Notes: generated by a model not told the origin, from the sequence alone. A stretch of 64,000 bases of DNA from Prorocentrum cordatum (GCA_963575745.1 CAUYUJ010012725.1:388473-452472), one strand, 5' to 3'; shown: positions 11,203-20,615, counted from the first letter of the stretch. Numbers and translations are program-made.

Positions 11203-11529
11203 CTCGCTGCGGCCTCTCTTCATCTGCTCCGACCGACGCTCCGACGACGCACAGCTGCACGCCTGGACGTGGACGATGCAGCGGTCCGTCGTGGCCGGGA
11301 GCTCGGCCCAGGCTCTGCCGCGGGAGCTCGCGCCTCGCCCCCCCCGCCCCGCGCCGAGCTCTGGGCCCGCGGCCGCCCTCCCGCGCGCCCCCGGAGGCGA
11401 GGAGAGCGCCTCCCCGAGGAGCCTCGCCGAAGAGAGCGGCGGCGCCGCCCCTCGGAGGCCCTCGAGCGGGCCTGCTGGGAGGGGGCGCCCCCTTGTGGCC
11501 TCGGAGGAGGCTCAGAATTCGCAGTCCTA
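11203..11529. other. No gene supported; GC-rich spacer
   Basis: The 11330-11520 stretch is extremely GC-rich with GAGGCC/GGCCTC words in both orientations. It could be an eroded family L fold-back. Arg/Pro/Ala-rich open frames here reflect base composition only. Confidence 0.35.
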
Positions 11530-11712
11530 GAGATTGACACCAACACCAAGATCGGCGGTGTGCCTCCACCGAGGGAAGACGATCCCGATCTCGGTGACGG
11601 TGGTCATATTCTGGCTTCCAAGGTGGCCGAAATGTTGCCACCAACACCGAAATCTGGCATCATCGTCTCCCTGTGGAGGCAAGCCCCTGTGCTGGTGTTG
11701 GTGCCAATTTCC
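11530..11712. repeat. Family J fold-back element with ~80-bp arms
   Basis: The left arm starts GAGATTGACACCAACACCAA, then TGCCTCCACCGAGGGA and ATCTCGGTGACGGTGG. The right arm, read on the other strand from 11712, starts GGAAATTGGCACCAACACCA, then TGCCTCCACAGGGAGACGAT and ATTTCGGTGTTGGTGG. The arms leave only a ~20-bp loop, so the whole element could form a long hairpin. It lies directly next to the family H copy at 11718. Confidence 0.75.
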
Positions 11713-11717
11713 ATCAG

Positions 11718-11871
11718 GAGGAAAAGAAACACACAGACACAATTAATCGTCGACTCCCCAGAAAATATGGGAAAATATGGGAAGTGGGTTGGAAGACAAA
11801 AACCCAGAAAATATGCGAACATATGGGGAATCTGTTTATTTGTGTGTATTTATTGGTGTGTCCTGGGGCCC
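11718..11871. mobile_element. Family H MITE-like element, copy 1
   Basis: The left end is GAAACACACAGACACAATTA and the right end TTGGTGTGTCCTGGGGCCCC, so ACACAC and TGTGT form the inverted ends. The interior has ATCGTCGACTCCCCAGAAAA and ATATGGGAAGTGGG. It matches copies at 18055 and 49845. Confidence 0.65.
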
Positions 11872-11965
11872 CTTCATTCCAGGCCTCCAGCAGAAGGCTG
11901 GCCGGAAGGCTGGTGGCCCCGCTGGGACGGCCCGCCTCCTCCGCCTCGTACCCGAGGACACCTCC

Positions 11966-12190
11966 ATCGGAGGCGGACAGACCTCCCTCCTCCTCCTCCT
12001 CCTCCTCCTCCTCCTCCTCCTCCTCCTCCTCCTCCTCCTCCGTCGACACGCCGAGTAAGGAATTTTGGCCGTCTTTGCTTCGCGAGGGGGCGCCGCGGCC
12101 GTCGCTTCTGCGGGTCCGGGTCGGTTTCGGCCCCAGGCCGTTTTCACTAAAGGGAGGTTTACCAAAGGGAGGTTTGTCCACCGCCGACTC
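11966..12190. mobile_element. Family I MITE-like element, copy 1, with an internal (TCC)n expansion
   Basis: The left end is ATCGGAGGCGGACAGACC and the right end GGTTTGTCCACCGCCGACT. Between them lie GTAAGGAATTTTGGCC, GGTTTCGGCCCCAGGCC and TTTTCACTAAAGGGAGG. The copy at 28662-28836 shows the same structure but has a short CCCCCTACCCTG where this one carries ~60 bp of TCC triplets (11983-12042). The microsatellite therefore grew inside the element. Confidence 0.7.
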
Positions 12191-12193
12191 CTA

Positions 12194-12374
12194 GCGTACA
12201 GGGCGACGAGATTTGTACATATCCACTGCTGCAAGCCAGGCCCATCCTGGGGCCAGGAATACCGTATACGCCTCTTTTGGCCAGACCAGGAGGTCGTATA
12301 TACACTACTCCTGGGCCCCGGATGAGCCTGGCCAGCAGCAGTGGATATGCATAGATTTCGTCGCCCCAGCGTAC
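12194..12374. repeat. Family K fold-back element with ~80-bp arms
   Basis: The left arm is GCGTACAGGGCGACGAGATT, then CATATCCACTGCTG and GGCCCATCCTGGGGCCAGGA. The right arm on the opposite strand is GTACGCTGGGGCGACGAAAT, then CATATCCACTGCTG and GGCTCATCCGGGGCCCAGGA. The short loop contains GTATATACGACC. This is a near-complete hairpin with no coding capacity. Confidence 0.8.
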
Positions 12375-12550
12375 CTCGCCAGCTCGTCCGAGGCGGCGGC
12401 ACGAGCCCTCGAGGAGCGAGCGCGCGCGCGCACGCCGAGCGCGGTGCGGCGCGCCGAGGGGGCGAGGCCGGCGGCGGGGAGGCCCGCGGGGCGTGCTCCT
12501 GGCGATGCTCCCGTCGGGCCCCCGACTGCGGCACGGTGGTGACAGCAGCC
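12375..12550. other. GC-rich spacer, no gene called
   Basis: One plus frame reads as an Ala/Arg-rich segment (EAAARALEERARARTPSAV). Given ~80% GC this may be composition rather than coding. Confidence 0.25.
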
Positions 12551-12960
12551 GGGTGGGAGGCGGAGGCGGAGGCGGAGGCGGAGGCGGAGGCGGAGGAGGA
12601 GGAGGAGGAGGCGGAGGCGGAGGAGGAGGGGGAGGAGGCGGAGGAGGAGGGGGAGGAGGAGGAGGAAGAGGAAGAGGAAGAGGAAGAGAAGAGGACGAGG
12701 AAAAGGGAAAAGAAGAATAATCAGAAGAAGAATAATCATAAGAAGAAGAGGAGGAGGAGGATTGAGGAGGAGGAGGAAGAGTGAGGGAGGAGGAGGAGGA
12801 GGACGAGAGGAGGAGGGACGAGGGAGGAGGGAGGAGGAGGGAGGGAGGTGGGAGGAGGGAGAAGGGAGGAGGGAGGAGGGAGGAGGGAGGAGGGAGGAGG
12901 AGGAGGCGGAGGAGGAGGGGGAGGAGGAGGGAGAATGAGGAGGAGGAGGAGGAGTGGTCT
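12551..12960. repeat. (GGA)n/(GGC)n and GGGAGGA arrays
   Basis: GGA and GGC triplets to ~12700, AAG-rich triplets to ~12780, then GGGAGGA heptamer-like units to ~12960. It is purine-only on one strand over most of its length. Confidence 0.9.
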
Positions 12961-13136
12961 GGGCTTGGGCCCGCGACCCACACGTGGAGACCACCCTGTC
13001 GCTGGCCTTCCGATTGGATGTCGCCCCCAGTCGGAGGTGACAAAAAGGACGTCCTGATGGGTGCTCTCTTGTGGTTTGCGTTTGGACCCTGATTTCAAGT
13101 GCTCTCGTGGGAACCTCGGGAGCTCTTGGTGAGTGC
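12961..13136. other. No gene seen
   Basis: Unique spacer between two GGA arrays. No coding motif. Confidence 0.3.
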
Positions 13137-13565
13137 GCAGGAGGAGGAATAGGAGGAGGAGGAGGAGGAGGAGGAGGAGGAGGAGGAGGAGGAATAGGAG
13201 GAGGAGGAGGAGGAGGGAGAGGAGGAGGAGGAGGAGGAGGAGGAGGAGGAGAGAGGAGGGATTGGCAAAGAGGGAGGAGGAGGGTGGGGGGGAGACGACG
13301 ACGACGACGATGACGACGACGACGACGACGACGACGACGCGGGAGAAGGATGTCCCCGAGGCTTCCTGAGATCCCCGGCCCCAGAAACAGCCGCCGAACA
13401 ACTACAAGACCTCGAGAGGAGGGAGGAGGGCAGACGAGAGGGAAGGGTAATGGACGCGGGAACAGGACCGGGGCGGGAGGAGAGCGGAGGGTGGAGAGAG
13501 GAGCGAGGAGACCTTGAGGAGGATGATGAGGAGGAGGAGGAGGAGGAGGAGGAGGAGGAGAGGAA
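13137..13565. repeat. (GGA)n, (GAC)n and (GGA)n arrays
   Basis: GGA triplets at 13137-13262, a GAC/ACG run at 13290-13340, and a further GGA run at 13515-13562, with unique G-rich spacers between them. Confidence 0.9.
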
Positions 13566-13615
13566 CGATGCTGGGGAGGGGGATAAAGGAGGGAGGCTGC
13601 GCCTGCGCCGAGGCA

Positions 13616-13695
13616 GTCGCGCATCCTGGGGCCTCACGTCGCGTTCCACGCCACGGAGCCACGACTGTTCGTGCTGCACTACAACGGGGCGCCCC
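13616..13695 (+). other. Candidate orphan coding exon
   Basis: The frame reads SRILGPHVAFHATEPRLF and then VLHYNGAP. It has balanced composition and G/C-rich third positions. A possible acceptor AG (GAGGCAG) directly precedes it. I do not recognise the protein, and no adjoining exon could be followed. Confidence 0.25.
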
Positions 13696-13720
13696 CGACG
13701 CCCACCGCCGCCCGGGGCTT

Positions 13721-13852
13721 GACATCGCTCGGACGTGTGCAGTCGTTCTCGGCGGGGACCATCGAGGAACTTTTGGGGTCTGGATCACCTTGCGAGAAAA
13801 ATACACGCGCGAAGCCGAGCAAGGCACGGGGAATGGACGTCCGAGCGATGGC
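13721..13852. mobile_element. Family F MITE-like element, copy 3
   Basis: The left end is ACATCGCTCGGACGTGTGCA and the right end GGACGTCCGAGCGATGGC. The interior is similar to, but more diverged than, copies at 8575 and 32319 (GGGGACCATCGAGGAAC). Confidence 0.65.
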
Positions 13853-14114
13853 AAGGGAGTGGTGCTGGGGCGGGGTGGGAGGGGGCAACTCACGTGGGAG
13901 CAGCGTATCGGTACGATCGACCTGGGTACGGAGAGCATGGCGACGACGACCGACTCCAGTTCCTGCCCATCCTGATCAGGAATCGCTGACGGTGCCACCG
14001 CGAACGACGCCCCCATTCGGGACAAGCATGCCGCTTGTGCCGCAGCGGCCGCTGTCGGTGCTGAACAGCATCTGCTGTCAGGCACCGTGCCCAATTCAAT
14101 TGTTTCCGTGCTTG

Positions 14115-14281
14115 TACAGTCGGCCTGGATTAGTAGGTCGACCTTGCCAGATCAAGGCTACCCTCGTGTCCTCTGGTTCGCGACCCAGGCTGTCTACATT
14201 CCGACGGCGATGTGGCCTTCGAAAGGTTCTTGTGTCCTCTCGCGTGTCCTCTCCTAGCAAGCCCGACTGTGCCCACTCCGG
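14115..14281. mobile_element. Family D MITE-like element, copy 2
   Basis: The left end is TA-CAGTCGGCCTGGATTAG and the right end CAAGCCCGACTG. The interior has GTAGGTCGACCTTGCCAG, CTCGTGTCCTCTGGTTCGCG and TTCTTGTGTCCTCTCGCG. The left flank is TA and the right TG, so one target base may have mutated. Confidence 0.7.
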
Positions 14282-14431
14282 GCGTGCCACGCGGAGACGG
14301 ACCGAGGCTCGGGGCACGCGCGTGCCGCGCTTGGGCCTCCAGGCTCCGCAGGCCTCCGCGGAGGCCCCTCCGGGGCCCTCTTGGGTGGGGCCCTCCGCGC
14401 GGGAAGCGTCTCGTGGGCTTCTCCGTGGCCT

Positions 14432-14558
14432 GTAGGCTCAAACAGATTCCAAAAATAGTCAGGTGACTATTTTTGGAGTATTTGTTTGGCCATTTTGGAG
14501 CACTTGTTTAGTATTTGTTTGTCAGAAATCCCCCTGTAGGGGGACACGCCCGACTTAA
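14432..14558. mobile_element. Family C MITE-like element, left arm eroded
   Basis: The right arm is intact: AAATCCCCCTGTAGGGGGAC, then ACGCCCGACTTAA. The interior has the AT-rich words typical of this family (ATAGTCAGGTGACTATTTTT, itself a palindrome). The left arm is only hinted at by TGTAGGCTC. Confidence 0.6.
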
Positions 14559-15069
14559 GCACGGGCCTCAGAAGCCGAGAGTTTCCTTGACGCCCTTGGT
14601 GCCTTGGGTCAGGGGTCGAATGATTGAGGCGAAGGCTAGCGGCCAGGCCGGAGGATGCAGAGTTTCATCCAGGCTTCTTCTGCACAATTTGTTGTCGTGG
14701 GCCGATGCACCACAGCGTGAGTGACCGTTGGTTGTTTCGAGGGCTGTTGGGGCGTGGCTCTGTGGCAGACAGATGGAGCAATACCCTGTGTTCAAGCCTC
14801 TCTGGGCATGAAGATCTGGAGTCGTTCATTTGCATCGTCCTTTCTAAGGCTTGTTCTCAAGCAAGCTTGCGCCAAGAGTTCTTCACTGTCTCGTGTAATG
14901 GAACGGTGTCTGGACTCCCCTGTCAAACTAGGTGCGCATGCCTTGTGCGCCGCTTCCTCGCCACTTGTTGGTTTGTTTGTGTGTGTGGTGTCTGCTGTTC
15001 TGCGTGCCCTGACTTGTTTTGCCTTGTCGTATATTTGGTCATGCTGCTTCGCTACGCAACGCAGTGACA
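14559..15069. other. No gene supported
   Basis: A plus-strand open frame crosses most of this stretch, but it is Cys/Leu-rich without motifs and its start codon is uncertain. GTTTGTTTGTGTGTGTGG at ~14980 is a short GT-rich tract. Confidence 0.3.
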
Positions 15070-15700
15070 AGGACAGCCAATGACATGCCATGCGTCGCCA
15101 AGGACTGTTGTGCCGTGCTGTGCTGTGTTATGTTAATTACGCTAGTTGCGTCACGTCGCACAATGCAGTGGTAGGCAATCCATTGATCTACCATTCGCTG
15201 CGATACAATATTCCGGTGTGTTACGCTATGCATTGATATGACATACAACTATTTAGTAGGCTGTTCTAGCTGTGATATGTAACAGTATGCACGATGTGAA
15301 GGAACAGTTCGTGTCGCGATGCCGTCCAACGGTATATTATGCAGTTGCATGCAGCGCTGTGCAAGGCACTGCAGCAGTTTTCTGTACTGGGTCAGGATGC
15401 GCGCCAAGCGATGCCATGCCAGGGCATGCAATGCTGCGCAATGCTATACTACGCTATGGCGCCAGGACGGTATGCCATGGGCCACTATATGTCATGTGTA
15501 ACGTTGTATTGTGACATGCTACGTGAAGCTGCGCAATCCTTTGACACGCTATGTAATGGTGTGCCACCCCTCGTAATACGATGCCACTGCTTGCTATGCT
15601 ACGTCGTGTTATGATACAGACGCAAGCTCAATGCTACGCGATGCTGCCACGCCATGGTATCCTGGTTGTGTTTTGCATGATTGCGCTTCGTTGCATTTGT
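15070..15700. repeat. Highly diverged pentanucleotide array (ATGCN-like)
   Basis: Words such as CATGC, GATGC, AATGC, TACGC and TATGC keep a period of 5 over about 600 bp, as in GCGATGCCATGCCAGGGCAT. It is more decayed than the array at 6595-7235 and uses a different core word. Confidence 0.55.
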
Positions 15701-15834
15701 TTGTGTTGCACCGCACCGTCCTTCCGTGCAGTGCAACAATGCGCACGCTTTCAAGGAACTCCCCCCACTGGTGTCGTGTGGCTTTCAACTGGATGTGACA
15801 CCAATATCTCGTTCGTAGCCCAGCGCCCTGGCGC

Positions 15835-16115
15835 CGGGGCTGCACCCGGGGGGGAGCCCTCTGGGGGCAGGACGGGCAGCCGCGAGCCCGTGCGGAAGCG
15901 AGGGGGGGCAGGCCTTCCAAGAGGTCGGCCGAGCTCCTCGGAGGCCCTCCGGCCTTCCGGGAAGCCGCCTGTGCTCTCGGAGATGGCTCAGGGAGCTGCT
16001 CGGAGGGCCAAGGACTCTGAGCTGCGTGAGGCGGCCCGCCCCCCCTGCCTTCCCCCCTGGGCTCGCCGCCGGCAGGAGCGGGTGCCCCCTCCGGGGGAAG
16101 CGGCTCCATGGGGAC
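15835..16115. repeat. Family L fold-back element, copy 2
   Basis: The left arm has GGGCAGGACGGGCAGCCGCG and AGCGAGGGGGGGCAGGCC. The right arm on the other strand has GGCACCCGCTCCTGCCGGCG and GAAGGCAGGGGGGGCGGGCC. Both arms are extremely G-rich on the same side, as in copies at 1287 and 51432. Confidence 0.5.
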
Positions 16116-16251
16116 ACTATGTGTTTCGACCATGCAGCGAAGCTCTGCTCGGAAGACACAGTCGGGCACGCGGTCAGCGTCGGCGAATCATCGGCTGAAC
16201 CACCTGCGCTGCATCCCAGGCTGACTTCGGAAGGTCTGTTCGTCCTTGCCT

Positions 16252-16412
16252 TTAGCTCGGGCATGTCCCCCCTACAGGCGGATCTTGGACGCAAGAATTG
16301 TACACATTCAACACATGTTTCCAAGTTGGCGAAACTAGTCCAAACAATGGTCCCCAGACTATTCTGTGACTGTTTTGGAGTACCCCTCCTGTCGAGGGAC
16401 CGGAGCGACTTA
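16252..16412. mobile_element. Family C MITE-like element
   Basis: The left end is TTAGCTCGGGCATGTCCCCC, then CTACAGGCGGAT. The right end is CTCCTGTCGAGGGACCGGAG, then CGACTTAA. The interior is AT-richer than its surroundings and holds GGTCCCCAGACTATTCTG, a word shared with other copies. Confidence 0.65.
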
Positions 16413-16439
16413 ACCCTACCTTCATCGTCAAAAAAATAC

Positions 16440-16800
16440 ACCACCAGCAGAACGAAAGGAAGAGGCGGGGGGGGTGCAGGGGAAGGCGGGGGAGGGACTC
16501 GCTGGTCAATTGGGGGCAGAGTGGGGAGGAGGAATGGGTGGGGAGGAGGGGAGGGGAGGGGGAAGGCGGGAGGAGAGAGGGGAGGAGGGAGCGAAGGAGA
16601 AAGAAGGGAGGGAGGGGAGGAGGGAGGGGAAGGGGGAGGAGGGAGAGAGGGAGAGAGGGAGGGAGGGAGGGGGGAAGGAAAGGGGAGGGGGGAAGGAAAG
16701 GGGAGGGGGTGGGGTCGGGGAGGGGTGGTGGGCGGACCGAGGGCGGAAGCAGGGCGGCACGTGGTGGCGGGGACGGCCAGAGGCGGCGACAAAAGGCAGG
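16440..16800. repeat. Purine-rich (GGGA/GGA) tract
   Basis: About 360 bp almost free of pyrimidines on the plus strand, built from GGGAGG, GGGAAAGG and AGAGGGAG units. The Gly/Arg/Glu and Pro/Ser frames are spurious. Confidence 0.85.
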
Positions 16801-16815
16801 AGGGGTCTGTGTTCA

Positions 16816-17024
16816 GGGGCAACGGTTGGGGGTGATAGGCATAGGGGGGATGCATCGACCCCAATCGCCGATTGATCGCCACTAGGGGCCCGATAGCCCC
16901 ACCCCGCCCAGGAAGGTGCGGACTCACGATTCGGGGGCCTGTCGCCGATCTATCGACGATGTGTGGCCGATTCCAGGTCGATGCATCCCCCCCTATGCCC
17001 ATCCCCCCCCCTATCGTTGCCCCT
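16816..17024. mobile_element. Family A MITE-like element, copy 2 (best preserved)
   Basis: The left end is GGGGCAACGGTTGGGGGTGA, then TAGGCATAGGGGGGATGCAT. The right end mirrors it with ATGCATCCCCCCCTATGCCC and CTATCGTTGCCCCT. The inverted ends are about 45 bp. The centre has GGGCCCGATAGCCCC and CGCCGATCTATCGACGATG. Confidence 0.75.
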
Positions 17025-17105
17025 CATGTGTTGCGGGAGGGAGGCGCTGCCCGTCTCCGCTGGCTCGGCCCCCGCACCGCTGGCAGCAGGGCGAGCGAGT
17101 TCGAG

Positions 17106-17298
17106 TACAGTGGAGGCCCGTGTTCAGAGGCAGCCTGCTTGGCCTCCAGGGTGTTCCGGGTTTCTTGGGTTTCGGTGATTCTGCTCTAGAGAGCGCGACG
17201 CTCCCACACCAGCAATCGAGGGACGTCCTGGGGCCTCAGGGCTGGGAGTTTGGTGGAAGGTTCCTGTGGTCGGGCCCCTGCTGTGGAGGATCCACTGC
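17106..17298 (+). mobile_element. Family B MITE-like element, copy 2
   Basis: The left end is TA-CAGTGGAGGCCCGTG. The interior has CTTGGCCTCCAGGGTG, GGGTTTCTTGGGTTTCGG and GGGACGTCCTGGGGCCTC. The right end is less clear, either near GGGCCCCTGCTG (17283) or GGATCCACTG (17297). Confidence 0.65.
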
Positions 17299-17450
17299 AG
17301 CATTGACTTACCCCAGGCTCGATTTTCCAGACGCACCCGCGAGACCTGCCGCAGACCCACGAGCATTCTGCGCTCTTCCCCGCGGAGCCGACGAGACGAC
17401 CAATGCGGGAGTAGACCAATGTTGCTGCTGCAGTCGATCCCCGAGGGGGA
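17299..17450. other. Spacer, no gene called
   Basis: Mixed-residue plus frames are open, but no motif is recognised. Confidence 0.25.
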
Positions 17451-17535
17451 GGGGGAGGGGGAGGAGGAGGAGGAGGAGGAGGAGGAGGAGGAGGAGGAGG
17501 AGGAGGAGGAGGAGGAGGAGGAGGAGGAGGAGGCC
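17451..17535. repeat. (GGA)n microsatellite
   Basis: GGGGGA units pass into ~24 GGA triplets. Confidence 0.9.
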
Positions 17536-17618
17536 TGCTCGGATTGCCAGCCCTCCACCGGATCGGGACAGGCGCTGGGGAGGGTCGCTCTCGCGGGCCG
17601 CCGGAGCCCCCCGCGCAG

Positions 17619-17690
17619 GTGCTGTACGAGTGCAGCTTCCGGCCCGACCACGACGTCAACGTCAGCGGCGTGCAGGACCGTCCCTCCTCG
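17619..17690 (+). other. Candidate orphan coding exon
   Basis: The frame reads VLYECSFRPDHDVNVSGVQ with G/C-rich third positions. It is preceded by CCCCCCGCGCAG (possible acceptor). No family is recognised. It may belong with coding debris on either side of the GGA tract. Confidence 0.25.
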
Positions 17691-18054
17691 CCCCCTTGCT
17701 GCTCCGCCGCGAGGCCAAGAGGGCCGAGGCGCACAGGCGGCGTGCGCCCTGGTCAGGCGCCATCTCATTTGCCCGCTTCTTCGATGCCGGGCCCATTCCC
17801 AGCTGCCCTCCCCTTCCCACAGGTTTGGAGGGGTAGGAAGTAGCTCAAGCAGAGTGACCACGGCACCTCGCCCATGGCATCGTCCCACCACCCTTACTGC
17901 TGTCACGGGGGCTGCCCTGTGGACCGCAGGCGATCTCCGCACAGTGCCGAGGCCCCTTCTCCTCTTCCCCCTCGTCTCCCTCCGATGAGGCTCCTGCTGA
18001 GACGAGAGCTCCAGGCCCTCGACGGAGCAGAGCCGAGGTGAGCCCCTGGATCAG
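17691..18054. other. No gene supported
   Basis: Open frames of mixed composition continue on both strands without any recognisable motif. Confidence 0.3.
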
Positions 18055-18181
18055 GAGGGGAAGAAACACACGGACACAATTCATCGTCGATTCCCCAGAA
18101 AATAGGGGAAGATATGGGAAGACAGAAGCCCAGACAAAAATATTGGAAAATCTTGTGGGTCCTGCTACTTGTCTATATTTA

Positions 18182-18230
<49 letters not shown>

Positions 18231-18254
18231 TGTGTGTGTGTGTCCCAGGGCCCC
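18055..18254. mobile_element. Family H MITE-like element, copy 2, with an internal (TA)n
   Basis: The left end is GGGGAAGAAACACACGGACA and the right end GTGTGTCCCAGGGCCCC. The interior shares ATCGTCGATTCCCCAGAAAA with copy 1. A (TA)n run of ~44 bp (18186-18229) sits inside, absent from copies 1 and 3. Confidence 0.7.
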
Positions 18255-18439
18255 TTCAATGAAGTTCGAGTTCTGACAAAGAAGCTCTGAGTGGAGGGCC
18301 GCGGCCTTCCGAGCAGGCCACCAGCTGGTGCGTCTTCCCTCCGGGCGGGGCGTCCTCCGCGCACCCGCTCCGCTGCGCGCTGCTCCGCTCCTCTCCTGCG
18401 GCTCAAGCAGCTTGAGCTCCGACAGGTTTGGACAGCTCA
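18255..18439. other. No gene seen
   Basis: GC-rich spacer between two inverted-repeat elements. Confidence 0.3.
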
Positions 18440-18655
18440 GGGGCCCCCAAACGGGGTGGTGACCACACCGTGCGGTGAGCCAGCGGGGATTCAGGGTCAC
18501 CGCACGGTGTGGGGACGCGGGTCGTTCTCCGAGGGCATCTCGGGCGACTGGGGCCTCCCAGGTCCCAAGACCGTGCGGTGACGGACCTTGCGGTGAGGTC
18601 TTTGGGGGGTTCAAGGTCACCGCACGGTCTGTCACCGCACCGTTTCGGGACTCCC
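18440..18655. mobile_element. Family G MITE-like element, copy 1
   Basis: The inverted ends are ~40 bp. On the left: GGGGCCCCCAAACGGGGTGG, then TGACCACACCGTGCGGTGA. On the right, read on the other strand: GGGAGTCCCGAAACGGTGCG, then GTGACAGACCGTGCGGTGAC. The 11-bp word CACCGCACGGT occurs repeatedly inside in both orientations. The copy at 35159 matches throughout. Confidence 0.75.
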
Positions 18656-19092
18656 AAGGTTTTGGACAGCGCCCAAGGCCTCTGCACTTCCACGCAGTGC
18701 TGGAGGGACCTCGGAGGACTCTCTCGGAGACCCCATCCGACGATTGAGTCAGAGGCAGGTTCTGTCAAGTCATGGCGCAGCTCTGGACCGTATGCGACCA
18801 CAGCAGGACATGCGAGTGGAACGGTATAGGATGAAGTTTAGCAAGTGATCCACCACGCTCGTGCTCTCCAAGGGCAAGCAAGGCGGAGGAACACCTTCGG
18901 GTCCCGTCCAGACCCCGTCGGGTGTCGTGGGCGATCCCCGAGGATGACGACGAGCACGATGGTTGTTTCTACGACTGCGACGACGGAGTCTCTCTGGGGC
19001 AGGGTTAACGGTGGGATTGGGAGGAGGTCACGCAATAGCGCCCCCTCTTCCAATGGCTTTGGCAAGCCCTTGCTCGAAGCGTCCAGGCAGAG
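18656..19092. other. No gene called; leads into the remnant at 19093
   Basis: Mixed-composition frames occur on both strands (for example 18838-19227, minus), but no motif supports one over the other. Confidence 0.25.
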
Positions 19093-20606
19093 GTGGCGGT
19101 GCGCAGTCTGAAAAGGCTTCCCTCTCTTGAGGGTCCTCCAGACCGCGCAGGACGCGCACCTCGCCAGCGCGCTCCAGTCCGAGAGCAAGCGCCTCGGGGA
19201 CGAGGTTACCGCGGAGACAGCTTCCACGTCCCCAGTAGAGACCTTAAGGAAAATGCATGGATTCTATCGGCACGCAGAGCATCTTCATGAACAAGCTGTT
19301 GCTTCAATTATCAGACTTGCGGCCGAACTTCGCGGTAGCTGAGGACTGAGATAAAACCAGTAGTTAGGAAGTTCACAGAGGCCGATGAGATGAAGCATGC
19401 AGCGATTTTGGTTTAGGCAACGGCGGAAAGAGCTCGTCAACCCCGCCCCCGAGGCCTTACGTGAATTCCTGAGGGTTGACCCCTCGATCCTAAGTGCCGC
19501 AAAGTTCACTGACGTAAAGGGTGTCCTCTATCTCCTGAACGACGCTGCCCCGAAGCCGTAAGCGGACACATCGTCGCATGTATGATAGAGGGCCCCAGGG
19601 CACCTCGTGCGGCCTCCAGTTCGATTCATATCGGGCTCTACTGGGACACTCAACGCATGGGAAATCGAGTGCACTGCATCCTATATAGCGCTGTCGTCAC
19701 GAATAAATGCCCAAACTGTTTGAGTCCATTCCGCGACGTCGATAATGCACGGAAGCACCTAAAGAATTTCGATGGGCACGGCAGGCGTTTCATGGGACGC
19801 TTATTCATGTCTTGGGACCCCGAGAAACTCGACGAATGGGCATGCCCACTATGTGCTGGTTATTCCGCAGTGTTTGACTCAAGTCTGCTTCTGTTCAGCA
19901 TCTGCATGAACCTCATGCTTCTACGCCTTCCCTTCGGATCCACCATGCCGGCGCTGCTGGGGGCGATGCCCGAATAGAATGGCGGCGACGGCAACGCGGG
20001 GAGCGGCAAGAAGGTCAAAGAGGAAGGCACTGGCACCACGGAGGAGACCTCGACCGCTCCCAAAAAGACGCGAAACGACCCCACCCAGAAGCTGCTGCGC
20101 CTCCCGGTGGAGCAGCTGCTCGAGGTAAGCCAGCAAACCAGAGACCTCTCAGGCGTCGTGCTCGACGAGTTTCGGCCCCCTGCCACGTGCGCCATGATGA
20201 CTAGGAAGGGCGAACCGACGGTCGCCTGCGCCACCGCATTTCAACAGCAAGGAAGAACACCAGTTGGGTCCGCCGTTCATTTGGGCCTTGGGGGGCTTCC
20301 TGATGCATTGGCCAGCCTCGGAGACGGAGTCGAAGCCCAGAACGCCCAAGCAATGCAAACAGCTTTCAACGAGCACGGAGAGCATTCAGCCGCGAAGAAG
20401 CGCGAGCTCGTGTTTTTCTGCCGCCAGGACACAGTACACCAGGAAGAGCAGCGTCGGTTGAGAATCTCCTTTCGCGACCCCACCTGTCGGAACACCGTGA
20501 CCGCAGCGGCCGCCCAGATCCCGAATGCCAAGTGGCAGTTCGGTCCGCCCCAGCACCATTCATGGAGGTGGACATTCGGCAGTTGTTCGAAACCTTGCCG
20601 AAGTGA
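19093..20606 (+). pseudogene. Degenerate retroelement ORF1-like gene with two C2H2-like zinc fingers
   Basis: Coding-like segments lie in order on the plus strand but in shifting frames. 19127-19342 reads TAQDAHLASALQSESKRL and HLHEQAVASIIRLAAELR, a helical, coiled-coil-like stretch. 19397-19561 is a short ATG-started frame, MQRFWFRQRRKELVNPAP. 19582-19890 carries CPNCLSPFRDVDNARKHL and then CPLC; the histidines of the second finger (QHLHEPH) lie one frame over. 20107-20540 reads TRDLSGVVLDEF through AKWQFGPP, and its last codons (FMEVDIRQLFETLPK, stop at 20604-20606) are again in another frame. From memory, dinoflagellate retroelement-associated proteins share this order of coiled coil, paired fingers and C-terminal block. 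Whether it is a dead copy or an intron-rich gene with sequencing errors is open. Confidence 0.5.
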
Positions 20607-20615
20607 GAGGCGACG

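Noticed and set aside
12305-13624. 439-codon minus-strand frame rich in Pro/Ser/Leu
   Set aside because: It reads through (GGA)n and (GGC)n arrays and the family K fold-back. Composition alone keeps it open.
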